The position numbers and the translations under genes were made by a program. Below the pieces are notes generated by a model. That model was given only the letters and a program-made list of their open reading frames with translations, was not told where the DNA came from and ran no database searches. DNA of 64,000 nt, taken from positions 149,990-213,989 of the forward strand of contig NZ_LUHJ01000026.1 of assembly GCF_001597745.1 (NCBI RefSeq). The letters run 5' to 3'. Below, one piece after another: positions 9,058 to 16,363 of this stretch. Positions within the stretch are counted from its first letter, which is position 1. Every line of letters begins with the position of its first letter. This DNA comes from Anabaena sp. 4-3 (GTDB lineage Bacteria > Cyanobacteriota > Cyanobacteriia > Cyanobacteriales > Nostocaceae).

Positions 9058-9294
9058 ATGCTCAAGCGTTCTAAGTTCGAGACAACCCAATCTCAGATTA
9101 TGCACCGTGCTGAGGATTTAATTAGTGCAGCGTCTAATCGCTACCGCATTACGGTTCAGGTGGCAAATCGTGCTAAACGCCGACGTTATGAAGACTTTGA
9201 TAGTGCGGAAGATGCAATGATGAAGCCAGTGCTGAGGGCAATTATTGAAATGTCCGACGAACTGACACAACCAGAAATCATTGGTGAATTATAA
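9058..9294 (+). CDS. rpoZ: DNA-directed RNA polymerase omega subunit
   Basis: Small RNA polymerase subunit that helps assemble beta' and influences sigma recruitment in cyanobacteria. The 78 aa carry the omega signature: [28 protein letters not shown] at residues 15-42, followed by an acidic segment and [12 protein letters not shown]. This is the short cyanobacterial form. ATG 9058 is the only fitting start. It heads a cluster with the two following genes (21 bp to the next ATG). Confidence 0.95.
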   Translation: MLKRSKFETTQSQIMHRAEDLISAASNRYRITVQVANRAKRRRYEDFDSAEDAMMKPVLRAIIEMSDELTQPEIIGEL

Positions 9295-9315
9295 GCGGGT
9301 GTGAGAGAAGGTAGG

Positions 9316-9852
9316 ATGAGCAAACATTTATCGTTAATTCATCCCCGACTCCATCCTTGGCAGACACTCACTGCTTTGATAGTGGTGAGTGTAATTGTTT
9401 TAGGTGCGGGCGTGGATAGATTTACACCAACTACACCCACTAATTTACTCAGTATTCAACCAGCACAAGCCCAAAGGATTAGTCCTAGCGATGTGTGGCA
9501 GTTGGTATATCAGCAATTACCGGACTTGCCCAAGGAAAACCAATACATCAGCAGAGAGTCTGGGAAGGTGGCTGAGAATAACACCTTGGCTAGTCGCTTG
9601 ATTCGGTATCACATTTATATTAAAGAACGCGCCCCCAATTATCGCCTAGATTGGAAGCTGACTTTAGCTGATTATTTGGATGCTAACGAAGTGATGTATG
9701 AAAACACCTACCCAGGTAATGATACATTACGACAGAATCCCTTAGCAGGCGATCGCGCCACCATTAAACGCCTCACCCGCCAGCAAAGAAATGCGCTAGC
9801 ACAAGTCCTTACCAACATCTTTAACCCCAGTCCTGATGGAACGAGTAATTAA
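9316..9852 (+). CDS. Hypothetical membrane-anchored or secreted protein
   Basis: I do not recognise a family with confidence. From ATG 9316 (SD AGAAGGTAGG just upstream; a GTG at 9301 is the alternative) it encodes 178 aa. Residues about 14-36 are hydrophobic (LTALIVVSVIVLGAGV), consistent with a signal or N-terminal anchor. The soluble part contains SPSDVWQLVYQQLPDLPKEN, YISRESGKV and YHIYIKERAPNYRLDWKLTLADYLDAN, a mostly helical, charged domain likely in the periplasm or thylakoid lumen. It lies 21 bp after rpoZ and overlaps the next gene by 17 bp, so all three are probably cotranscribed. Confidence 0.8.
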   Translation: MSKHLSLIHPRLHPWQTLTALIVVSVIVLGAGVDRFTPTTPTNLLSIQPAQAQRISPSDVWQLVYQQLPDLPKENQYISRESGKVAENNTLASRLIRYHIYIKERAPNYRLDWKLTLADYLDANEVMYENTYPGNDTLRQNPLAGDRATIKRLTRQQRNALAQVLTNIFNPSPDGTSN

Positions 9853-10201
9853 AAGCGGTGATGGTTGGCGCATCGGTTGGAACCCCAATGCAGTTGAGTA
9901 TCAAGGTTTAGTAGGTACTGATGACTGGGCGATAGAGTTAACCGCCGCCGAGTTAGATGTTTTTTGTCGGTTGTTGGCACAGCTAGCCGACACGATGAAA
10001 CAACTCACAGCCGAATTAATGGATGAAGAAAAAATTGCCTGTGAAGCCGAAAGTGATTTATTATGGATGGAGGTGGAAGGCTACCCCCATCAATACAGTC
10101 TGCGCTTTATCCTGAATTCTGGACGTTGTGCAGAAGGTAAATGGCAAGCCTCTGCTGTACCTGGTCTGTTGCAAGCTGCTGGGATGCTAAAAGTTTTTTG
10201 A
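9836..10201 (+). CDS. DUF1818 family protein
   Basis: A 121-aa cyanobacteria-specific protein. Its start ATG 9836 lies inside the upstream gene (17-bp overlap), which suggests translational coupling. Recognisable features are GDGWRIGWNP at the start, LVGTDDWAIELTAAELDVFCRLLAQL and a C-terminal AVPGLLQA segment, matching my recollection of DUF1818. Function is unknown. A function tied to transcription can only be guessed from the rpoZ neighbourhood. Confidence 0.85.
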   Translation: MERVIKSGDGWRIGWNPNAVEYQGLVGTDDWAIELTAAELDVFCRLLAQLADTMKQLTAELMDEEKIACEAESDLLWMEVEGYPHQYSLRFILNSGRCAEGKWQASAVPGLLQAAGMLKVF

Positions 10202-10252
10202 ACTTACCCCTTGATTATCCTTCAGCTTTGCGTTATTATAGTAAATCGTGAC

Positions 10253-10326
10253 CGGGGCGTAGCGCAGCTTGGTAGCGCGCCACTTTGGGGTAGTGGAGGT
10301 CGTGGGTTCAAATCCCGCCGCTCCGA
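10253..10326 (+). tRNA. trnP: tRNA-Pro (GGG)
   Basis: Cloverleaf: acceptor CGGGGCG/CGCTCCG (one G-T pair), D arm GCGC/GCGC, anticodon stem CCACT/AGTGG with loop TTGGGGT giving anticodon GGG, and T arm GTGGG-TTCAAAT-CCCGC. The discriminator is A at 10326 and no CCA is encoded. It is followed directly by a strong terminator. Confidence 0.96.
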
Positions 10327-10340
10327 TTGATAAAATCCCT

Positions 10341-10377
10341 AACCTGCTAATCTTCATGAAAGATTGGTAGGTTTTTT
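10341..10377 (+). terminator. Rho-independent terminator of tRNA-Pro
   Basis: AACCTGCTAATCTT at 10341-10354 pairs with AAGATTGGTAGGTT at 10360-10373 (a few G-T/A-C imperfections), with a 5-nt loop, and is followed by TTTT. Confidence 0.85.
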
Positions 10378-10529
10378 CATGGCTTTGACTCTATGTTTAC
10401 TTATTGTTGATTTTATGATGGGTAACATGAGTAATCAACCAGAATACAACATATAAGTAAAAGCTTTGTGTAGACTAAATTTCCCTATTATACACTTCCA
10501 TTTTAGTCTGTTCTAGAATAGATAGTTAT

Positions 10530-10593
10530 TAGGGCGCGTCAGAAGAGATGATTTGGCAAAAACTACCATATTTCCGGTATCTGATGCACCCTA
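10530..10593. repeat. MITE-like dispersed repeat, copy 1 (TAGGGTGCGTCAG termini)
   Basis: A 64-bp segment bounded by TAGGGCGCGTCAG and CTGATGCACCCTA. The same termini, with different interior, bound 35315-35380. The repeat occupies part of the 390-bp gap before the DUF6883 gene. Also in this gap is an 18-bp perfect palindrome, ATTGGGTTTAAACCCAAT, at 10657-10674. Confidence 0.7.
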
Positions 10594-10713
10594 CTAATTT
10601 ACTGATGAGTTACGCGCTAACTCTCAGATGAAGCCAAGGGAGTATTCTGTTCCTGTATTGGGTTTAAACCCAATTTTGTTGTTAATTAAAAAGAACTATA
10701 GCAAAACTGAATT

Positions 10714-11040
10714 GTGAAAATACCAGAAAATATCATAATTCCAGAAGAAAAGATTACCCGCTATCTTTTAGTTCCCCGGATAAAAGATGATAAATCAAAA
10801 TTTTTAGCCCAAGCGGGATTTACACAAACTAACCCAGAAGAATTATTAACAGCTATTTGGCAACTCGCAACCACCCATGAAGTAGTAGAAGATATTACTA
10901 ATGAATATGGAACGTTTTACACTATCGAAGGAAACCTACAAGGAGTAAATGGTCAAAATTTAGCAGTAATCACAGTTTGGCTACAATCAAAACATGGCAG
11001 CAACTTTCGCTTTATTACCCTAAAACCAAAAAAGGACTAA
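10714..11040 (+). CDS. DUF6883-like protein
   Basis: A 108-aa protein beginning at GTG 10714. Segments such as VPRIKDDKSKFLAQAGF, and the end VNGQNLAVITVWLQ followed by FRFITLKPKK, fit my recollection of the DUF6883 family (proteins that often precede a small DUF4926 partner). Family assignment is from memory. The protein is small, basic at the end and probably cytoplasmic. It is followed after 5 bp by the DUF4926-like gene, a typical two-gene cassette. The pair may be an addiction or toxin/immunity-type module, but activity is unproven. Confidence 0.75.
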   Translation: MKIPENIIIPEEKITRYLLVPRIKDDKSKFLAQAGFTQTNPEELLTAIWQLATTHEVVEDITNEYGTFYTIEGNLQGVNGQNLAVITVWLQSKHGSNFRFITLKPKKD

Positions 11041-11045
11041 ATTGG

Positions 11046-11294
11046 ATGAAATTAGAACTATATCAGTATGTTGCTCTCAATTGTGATTTACCAGAATATA
11101 ATCTCAAACGGGGCGATGTTGCTATGTTAATTGATTATGTGACTCATCCTCATGGTGGTGAAGATGGTTATGTATTAGAAGTCTTTAATGCAATAGGTGA
11201 CTCTATCGCTGTTTTTACTGTTCCTATGTCAGCAGTACAAAAAATGCCTAGCGATGCAGTATTGGCTATTCGTCCATTAGCAGAGTTGAAATAG
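11046..11294 (+). CDS. DUF4926-like protein
   Basis: An 82-aa protein from ATG 11046; a longer frame from 10977 would overlap the upstream gene and encode nonsense. Typical features are a KRGDVAMLIDYV strand (SH3-like barrel), HPHGGEDGYVLEVFNAIGDSIAVFTVP and a final RPLAEL. DUF4926 proteins are small beta-barrels often encoded right after DUF6883-like genes. It presumably binds or neutralises the upstream product. It is cotranscribed with it (5-bp gap). Confidence 0.8.
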   Translation: MKLELYQYVALNCDLPEYNLKRGDVAMLIDYVTHPHGGEDGYVLEVFNAIGDSIAVFTVPMSAVQKMPSDAVLAIRPLAELK

Positions 11295-11374
11295 TTTCTT
11301 TAACAATCTATTAGAGTTTTTTATAAATTAATAAAAAAATATAATAGTGGCGTGGCAAGGCTAAGATAGTGAAT

Positions 11375-11421
11375 TAGAAGTAGGTTGGGTTAAGCGCAGC
11401 ACTTAACCCAACCTACTTCTA
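11375..11421. repeat. 20-bp inverted repeat stem-loop
   Basis: TAGAAGTAGGTTGGGTTAAG (11375-11394) and its exact complement CTTAACCCAACCTACTTCTA (11402-11421) enclose a 7-nt loop. It is a dispersed Nostocales hairpin, between the DUF4926 gene and ndhO. It may end the upstream transcript. Confidence 0.85.
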
Positions 11422-11510
11422 TCTGTCGCCTATCAACTGTCGCCCATACTCTATTGACCTGTCTGCAAGTTAAAATCCTGTATGAAACTAAAAACTTGCG
11501 AGAAGAACTT

Positions 11511-11726
11511 ATGCCACTAAAAAAAGGTAATATGGTGCGGGCTGTCCGTGAGAAACTAGAAAATAGTGTGGAAGCAAAAGCTAGTGATACTCGCTTTCCG
11601 GCTTATTTGTTTGACTCTAACGGTGAAGTGGTAGATATTAAAGGTGATTATGCCTTGGTGAAGTTCGGAAAAGTACCCACCCCTAATATTTGGTTACGTT
11701 TAGATCAACTGGAAGTGTCTGAATAA
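11511..11726 (+). CDS. ndhO: NAD(P)H-quinone oxidoreductase subunit O
   Basis: Small peripheral subunit of the photosynthetic NDH-1 complex (cyclic electron flow and respiration), at the cytoplasmic face of the thylakoid. The 71 aa fit the family exactly: [39 protein letters not shown] and [18 protein letters not shown] 11511 has SD GAGAAGAA; the longer frame to 11454 is not conserved in type. It is monocistronic. Confidence 0.96.
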   Translation: MPLKKGNMVRAVREKLENSVEAKASDTRFPAYLFDSNGEVVDIKGDYALVKFGKVPTPNIWLRLDQLEVSE

Positions 11727-11788
11727 GCCTTTAGGCTGGGGATAAGTGCTGTTTATCCTTTGGTAGAATTTGCTTGCACTACAAAATT

Positions 11789-11813
11789 GTAGGGTGGATA
11801 TCTTCCATCCTAC
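11789..11813 (+). terminator. Possible terminator hairpin of ndhO
   Basis: GTAGGGTGGA at 11789-11798 pairs with TCCATCCTAC at 11804-11813 (one G-T) around 5 nt. No T-run follows, so the terminator role is tentative; it could be a dispersed hairpin. Confidence 0.4.
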
Positions 11814-11901
11814 ATAGTGAATTTTCTAACTCTAGTGACAGGCGATCGCAATCCTAGCTGTTAACCTGAGTGGTGTAAAGATTGCATTGTCTAGCAGAAT
11901 T

Positions 11902-12885
11902 ATGTCTTCTTCTGTTGTCTCCCCTATTCTGTCTCGTTTACCGCGTGTCTCTATCATCGGTGCTGGTAGAGTTGGTAGCACCTTAGCGCAACGCATCGCT
12001 GAGAAAAATCTCGCTGATGTCGTATTATTAGATATTGTTCAAGGAATGCCTCAAGGTTTAGCTTTGGATTTGTTGGAAGCTAGAGGCATTGAGTTACATA
12101 ATCGTGAAATTATAGGCACAAATGATTATACTGACACGGCTGGTTCACAAATCGTCATAATTACCGCCGGACTTCCCCGCAAACCAGGTATGAGTCGGGA
12201 TGATTTGCTCAAAACTAACGCGAAGATTGTTGTAGAAGCAGCCAAGCAAGCGATCGCCTACTCTCCCGATGCTATTTTAATTATTGTCACCAATCCCTTA
12301 GATGTGATGACATATCTAGCTTGGGAAGCCACGGGTTTACCTCGTCATCGTATTATGGGTATGGCTGGGGTTTTAGACTCAGCCAGATTTGAGACTTTTA
12401 TCGCCTTGGAGTTGGGTGTATTACCTGCTGATGTCAAGGCGATGGTGTTAGGTAGTCACGGTGATTTGATGGTTCCCTTGTCTCGTTACGCGACAGTTAA
12501 TGGTATTCCCATCACAGAATTATTAGATGCAGATACAATTGAACGTTTGGTAGAAAGAACCCGCAACGGTGGCGCGGAAATTGTCGAATTAATCCAGACT
12601 GGTGGAGCATTTTTTGCGCCAGCTTCCGCTACGAGTGTGATGGTAGAATCGATTGTATTAAATCAGTCCAGGTTGTTACCTGTGGCGACATATTTGCAAG
12701 GTGAATATGGTTTAAAAGATGTGGTGATTGGTGTTCCTTGTCGCTTGGGTGCGGCTGGAATTGAGAGTATTTTAGAGTTAAATTTGAGTGAAAGTGAAAG
12801 AGAAGCTTTGCATATTTCGGCTGAATCTGTGCGGAAAAATATTGCGCGATCGCAAGAAATTTTAGGGGCAATAAGTTCTATATAG
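11902..12885 (+). CDS. mdh: Malate dehydrogenase (LDH/MDH superfamily, NAD-dependent)
   Basis: Interconverts malate and oxaloacetate in the cytoplasm. The 327 aa from ATG 11902 (a TTG at 11887 would add 5 residues) match the LDH-like MDH group. Visible are the Rossmann motif GAGRVGSTLAQR, the acidic LLDIVQ NAD discriminator, the substrate loop GLPRKPGMSRDDLL with Arg residues that fit oxaloacetate, TNPLDVM, DSARF and the catalytic GSHGDLMVPL His. It has no close operon partner. An AT-rich leader with a HIP1 site lies upstream. Confidence 0.94.
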   Translation: MSSSVVSPILSRLPRVSIIGAGRVGSTLAQRIAEKNLADVVLLDIVQGMPQGLALDLLEARGIELHNREIIGTNDYTDTAGSQIVIITAGLPRKPGMSRDDLLKTNAKIVVEAAKQAIAYSPDAILIIVTNPLDVMTYLAWEATGLPRHRIMGMAGVLDSARFETFIALELGVLPADVKAMVLGSHGDLMVPLSRYATVNGIPITELLDADTIERLVERTRNGGAEIVELIQTGGAFFAPASATSVMVESIVLNQSRLLPVATYLQGEYGLKDVVIGVPCRLGAAGIESILELNLSESEREALHISAESVRKNIARSQEILGAISSI

Positions 12886-12909
12886 TAATAATTGATAAGC
12901 GTGATTGGT

Positions 12910-12929
12910 AGACGCGATTTATCGCGTCT
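12910..12929. terminator. Short GC hairpin between convergent genes
   Basis: AGACGCGAT-TT-ATCGCGTCT forms a 9-bp stem, followed by TTTAC. It lies between the mdh stop and the 3' end of the convergent gene, so it may end transcription from either side. It is also a known style of dispersed Nostoc palindrome. Confidence 0.55.
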
Positions 12930-12950
12930 TTACAAGGGGTTTATTGATGG

Positions 12951-13220
12951 TTATTCGTCGTCGTCTTCATCATCGTAGCGGCTTCTGCGGGAACGACGCA
13001 TACTACCATAATCTTCTTCATCTTCTTCATCATAGCGGTCTTCACGGGAGGGTGGAAAGTTGCGATTATACTCCTCGTTTTCTTCGTCTTCTTCCCATTC
13101 TTCCCGATCTTGGCTTCCCCTACGTCCCCGATACTCCCGATAATCAGTGTCTTCCTCTCTTTCTTTGCGTCTTGAACCACCGATAAAATCCTTTGCTTTT
13201 CGCAAAAAATCATCTACCAT
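12951..13220 (-). CDS. Highly charged low-complexity hypothetical protein
   Basis: An 89-aa protein from ATG 13220 with the SD GGGAGGAAAGAG upstream. After a short helical start (MVDDFLRKAKDFIGGSRR) the rest is nearly all Arg, Glu, Asp, Tyr and Ser (for example REEWEEDEENEEYN and a final DDEDDDE), so it is likely disordered. Two other frames overlap this tract, but only this one has a good ribosome site. I do not recognise a family. A role in nucleic-acid or protein condensation is conceivable but unsupported. Confidence 0.6.
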   Translation of the reverse strand: MVDDFLRKAKDFIGGSRRKEREEDTDYREYRGRRGSQDREEWEEDEENEEYNRNFPPSREDRYDEEDEEDYGSMRRSRRSRYDDEDDDE

Positions 13221-13603
13221 AATCTCTTTCCTCCCTGAAACACAGGAGTAGGATACAAGTTAATTTTGAGAAAGGTTGTATTCACCCTCTGCTATGATGA
13301 GGCGATTTTTTTAGTCTTCCGTCCTACTTTTGAAAGAGTTTGCATTACTCCCCAGAAATAGATTTTTAGTTAGGTGATTTTGGCAGAAAAATAGTGAGCG
13401 ATCGCCGCATTTTTTTATCTGATTGTCATTTTATATAAAATTTTCTGCCGTTTTAATACCATAGGCTAGAAACAATATTTCAAGAAAATATTTCATTACT
13501 GTATTTTAAATCACATAAAAGCTGCTTTGCTAGTTCTTGAATATTGCTGATTTTATTGAAAAATTGAGTTTTTTGATTAAATATGAAGATTTTCTTAATA
13601 CCA
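13221..13603. other. AT-rich intergenic region upstream of the accessory operon
   Basis: About 380 bp with no gene on either strand. It is strongly AT-rich, with a HIP1 site at 13399-13406, and contrasts with the more balanced housekeeping DNA before it. It marks the left edge of the accessory island. Confidence 0.6.
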
Positions 13604-13639
13604 CTTACATAGACTATGTAAGAAAAAGCAAACTATAAT
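13604..13639 (+). promoter_or_regulatory. Putative promoter with operator dyad for the 13.7-17.8 kb operon
   Basis: CTTACATA (13604-13611) and TATGTAAG (13615-13622) are perfect inverted arms around GAC. A consensus -10, TATAAT, lies at 13634-13639. The dyad covers the place where a -35 element would be, so a dimeric repressor binding it would block RNA polymerase. The first gene, which looks DNA-binding, could be that repressor. The leader to ATG 13672 would be about 25 nt. Confidence 0.6.
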
Positions 13640-13671
13640 GTGGTAATAATCAGTTAAATAGGCTACATCAC

Positions 13672-14337
13672 ATGGGTTCAGGCAAAGATAGTTTACAGAG
13701 TGCCAAAACTAAAACTCGTCTTCTGCTGGCTTTGTGGGATTTGGGAGGAACTCAGCAGGAAGTGAAGAAAGGGCAACTCAACAAACGAATTTTATCGAAG
13801 GGCAAGAAGGCGGCAGACTATCAGGCTGAATTTGAGGAATTAAGCAACCAGGGAGTGATCACAATTTCCAAGCAAGGATACTCTCTAACATCTCCCAAGG
13901 GTTTAGAGTTTCTGGGTGAGGCTTTGAGAAGTGGCGAGTTTAAGTTTGATGGCACTATTGTTGGTACTTGGGCAGCAAATGCGTTATTGAAGTGGATTAG
14001 CCAGATTGATGTTGCGGCAGTTAGCACATCTGCACCAGCTAATGGCAAGAGTGCGATCGCAACTTACGACGAGTTTAAATCAGTGGTACTGGAAGTCTAC
14101 GACAAGTTGAACCAGAACTATAACTTTAATGATTTAGTGCCAATTTACCGCATCAGGAGAGAAATAGGCGATCGCGTTAGTCGTGAACATTTCAATGCGT
14201 GGTTGCTGGAAGTGCAAGCTAACGACATTTTTCAGCTAATTGCTGGAGAGATACCAGACTTCACTCCTGATAAAAGAGAAGATTCAATCACCATCGCTGG
14301 TGTAGGATTACGCTCTTACGCTAAACGCTTGAGCTAA
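13672..14337 (+). CDS. Unrecognised protein with winged-helix-like N-terminus (defence operon gene 1)
   Basis: A 221-aa protein I cannot assign. The N-terminus (TRLLLALWDLGG; KGQLNKRILSKGKK; YQAEFEELSNQGVITISKQGYSLTSPKGLEFLGEAL) has the pattern of a winged helix: three helices, then a wing hairpin with GYSLT. The C-terminal half (about 125-221: SVVLEVYDKLNQNYNFNDLVPIYRIRREIGDRV) looks like a second helical/winged domain. It may bind DNA and either repress the operon or act as a specificity subunit for the ATPase-nuclease. ATG 13672 has no strong SD and a short leader. It lies 50 bp before the ATPase gene. Confidence 0.8.
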   Translation: MGSGKDSLQSAKTKTRLLLALWDLGGTQQEVKKGQLNKRILSKGKKAADYQAEFEELSNQGVITISKQGYSLTSPKGLEFLGEALRSGEFKFDGTIVGTWAANALLKWISQIDVAAVSTSAPANGKSAIATYDEFKSVVLEVYDKLNQNYNFNDLVPIYRIRREIGDRVSREHFNAWLLEVQANDIFQLIAGEIPDFTPDKREDSITIAGVGLRSYAKRLS

Positions 14338-14387
14338 TCAGATTGATACTAAACCCTGTGTAGTGCCTCACACCCTAAAGAATCACT

Positions 14388-16361
14388 ATGACGAATAACT
14401 CCACCTCTCCTATAGAAGCCGTCAATGCGGCCATTCACAGTCACAATCCATTTACCAATGCTGGGATTGTCAAAGAACAGGATATCTGGGGGAAGAAATC
14501 CCTAGACGTACCTACCTTAAATGCTCATGCTTCTGATGCGGTTTTTCAGGCGATTGAATTGGTGCGAACCAGCCAATCTAGTCATGATAAGGTGACTTCA
14601 ATTGCCATAACTGCACAACAGGGAGTTGGTAAAACCCACCTCCTCAGTCGCATTCGTCATCAACTGGAAAAAGATGGTGGTGCTTTATTCGTCTATGCAG
14701 GTGGAAATAACTATACAGATTTAAATCTGATTAAGTATCAATTTCAGCAAACCTTGGCAGATAGTTTGAGCAAAACAGGTAGTCAGTCGGTTATGCAGTG
14801 GCAGGAAGTAGCAGCAGCCATAGCAAACGAAGTTAGAAGTGAAAATTCCCCCACTCCAGCAGACTTAGTTAAAAAATTTGACCAAGCCTATGCAAATAGT
14901 TTGGCTAAAAATAAAAACTTAATGAATGCTCTGCAAAAACAAGTTCTCAAAAACAAACCCAATGCAGATCCCTATATTCTTCGGGCTATTTTGTGGACGC
15001 TTTCAGAAACTCAAGCACCTTTTGCAATCAAATGGTTATCTGGCGAAGAATTAGCTCAATTCAACGCTGATGAATTGGGATTACCTAATCCTAGCAAAAC
15101 AAATCAAGATAGAGAAGCTGAAGCTCTCAAAAATATTCAGCAAATCTTGAATTTGGTTAGTTTCTATAATCCAGTTGTAATTTGTTTTGACGAAATAGAT
15201 GTTAAAAACAACTCTACGGATGATGGACTGCCTACAGAAAGTGTAATTGCTAATTTTGTCAAAATTATTCATGATACCCTTGAAAACTCTGAACTTAGTC
15301 AAGGTGTGGTTATTCTCACAGTAATGTTACCTGAAACATGGAGAGATAAAGTTAATTCAATTCCAGGGGGTACACCTGATAGAATTTCAAAATTTACACA
15401 ACGAAAACCTATAGATTTAAAATACGTTAGTGGCGATTCAATGGTTGAATTAGTCAATGTTTGGTTGCAAGAGTTTTACGGAGCAAAAAACTTAATTCCT
15501 CCTCATCCACTTTACCCATTTGAAGAAAGTCAGCTAAGAGAATATGGCAAAGTAAGTAAACCAAGTGTCAGAGAAGCTTTGCGGTGGTGTGCAGATAACT
15601 TTAAGATTGATGAAGAACCTCTGCCATCTGAGCCATTAGAGAGATTTGAACTGGCATTCAAAAGGGAAAATGAGGCATATATTGGAGATTATCTAGAAGA
15701 TAGTTCTCTAATTGCTGAAGCTCTATATTTTGGATTTGAGACTTTAAAAGGTCAGACTTTAGAAGGAGTATTCATTGAAGAAGTTATAAGAGATATCCAA
15801 CCTAAAGCACACAATATGCCTAGCTCAATGGATAAAAAATTTATCAACTTCAAAATCATTGCTACTGAAAATGGCAGACAAGCAAAAATAGGTGTTTCGG
15901 TAATACAATACTCGCAACTTACATTAACAGCAGCATTAAAACGTTTAATTGACTATGAAACATTTGAACTAACTCGTGGTTGTTTAGTTCGTTCCCAATC
16001 TAAGATAGAACAAATGAAGAAGCACTCAGAAGCATATAAACTTCTGAACGAACTTATATCAGAAAAAGGTGGGGAACACGTCGATTTGATAGAAGAGCAA
16101 ATTCGCCCGCTCATCGCAGTTTTAGGTGTTTATCAAAAGCAGCAGCAGTATCAATTAACAGAAGAGTTGATTTTTGATGTAATTGATAAAAACAAGATTA
16201 CGTCTGATAATCTCTTGCTTCGAGAAATTTTAAGCAATCCATCTGGTGATATGCCTGCTGTTGATGATGAAGAAGATAATGAATTAATAGATGAATTATT
16301 TGGGTCTTTGAGTACAAGTGAAACAGACGACTCAGACGACTTAAGCGAGTTGTTAAGTTAA
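14388..16361 (+). CDS. AAA+-type P-loop ATPase (defence operon gene 2)
   Basis: A 657-aa ATPase. Walker A is ITAQQGVGKTHLL, with Lys82-Thr83. Walker B is VVICFDEIDV, with Asp268-Glu269. A sensor-1-like strand (GVVILTVMLPETW) and a sensor-2-like Arg helix (KPSVREALRWC) follow. This resembles ORC/STAND-like AAA+ proteins more than ABC or RecA types. The N-terminal HNPFTNAGIVKEQDIWGKK precedes the ATPase core. The last 30 or so residues are strongly acidic, possibly a docking tail. The stop is 2 bp before the next ATG, so coexpression with the nuclease is near certain. It probably powers DNA sensing or translocation for the nuclease. The exact family is not recognised. Confidence 0.85.
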   Translation: MTNNSTSPIEAVNAAIHSHNPFTNAGIVKEQDIWGKKSLDVPTLNAHASDAVFQAIELVRTSQSSHDKVTSIAITAQQGVGKTHLLSRIRHQLEKDGGALFVYAGGNNYTDLNLIKYQFQQTLADSLSKTGSQSVMQWQEVAAAIANEVRSENSPTPADLVKKFDQAYANSLAKNKNLMNALQKQVLKNKPNADPYILRAILWTLSETQAPFAIKWLSGEELAQFNADELGLPNPSKTNQDREAEALKNIQQILNLVSFYNPVVICFDEIDVKNNSTDDGLPTESVIANFVKIIHDTLENSELSQGVVILTVMLPETWRDKVNSIPGGTPDRISKFTQRKPIDLKYVSGDSMVELVNVWLQEFYGAKNLIPPHPLYPFEESQLREYGKVSKPSVREALRWCADNFKIDEEPLPSEPLERFELAFKRENEAYIGDYLEDSSLIAEALYFGFETLKGQTLEGVFIEEVIRDIQPKAHNMPSSMDKKFINFKIIATENGRQAKIGVSVIQYSQLTLTAALKRLIDYETFELTRGCLVRSQSKIEQMKKHSEAYKLLNELISEKGGEHVDLIEEQIRPLIAVLGVYQKQQQYQLTEELIFDVIDKNKITSDNLLLREILSNPSGDMPAVDDEEDNELIDELFGSLSTSETDDSDDLSELLS

Positions 16362-16363
16362 AA

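Noticed and set aside
12905-13213. Open frames on the plus strand and in another minus frame over the charged-protein gene
   Set aside because: They mirror the repetitive codons of 12951-13220 and lack ribosome sites; one (plus) yields a His/Leu/Arg-rich artefact.
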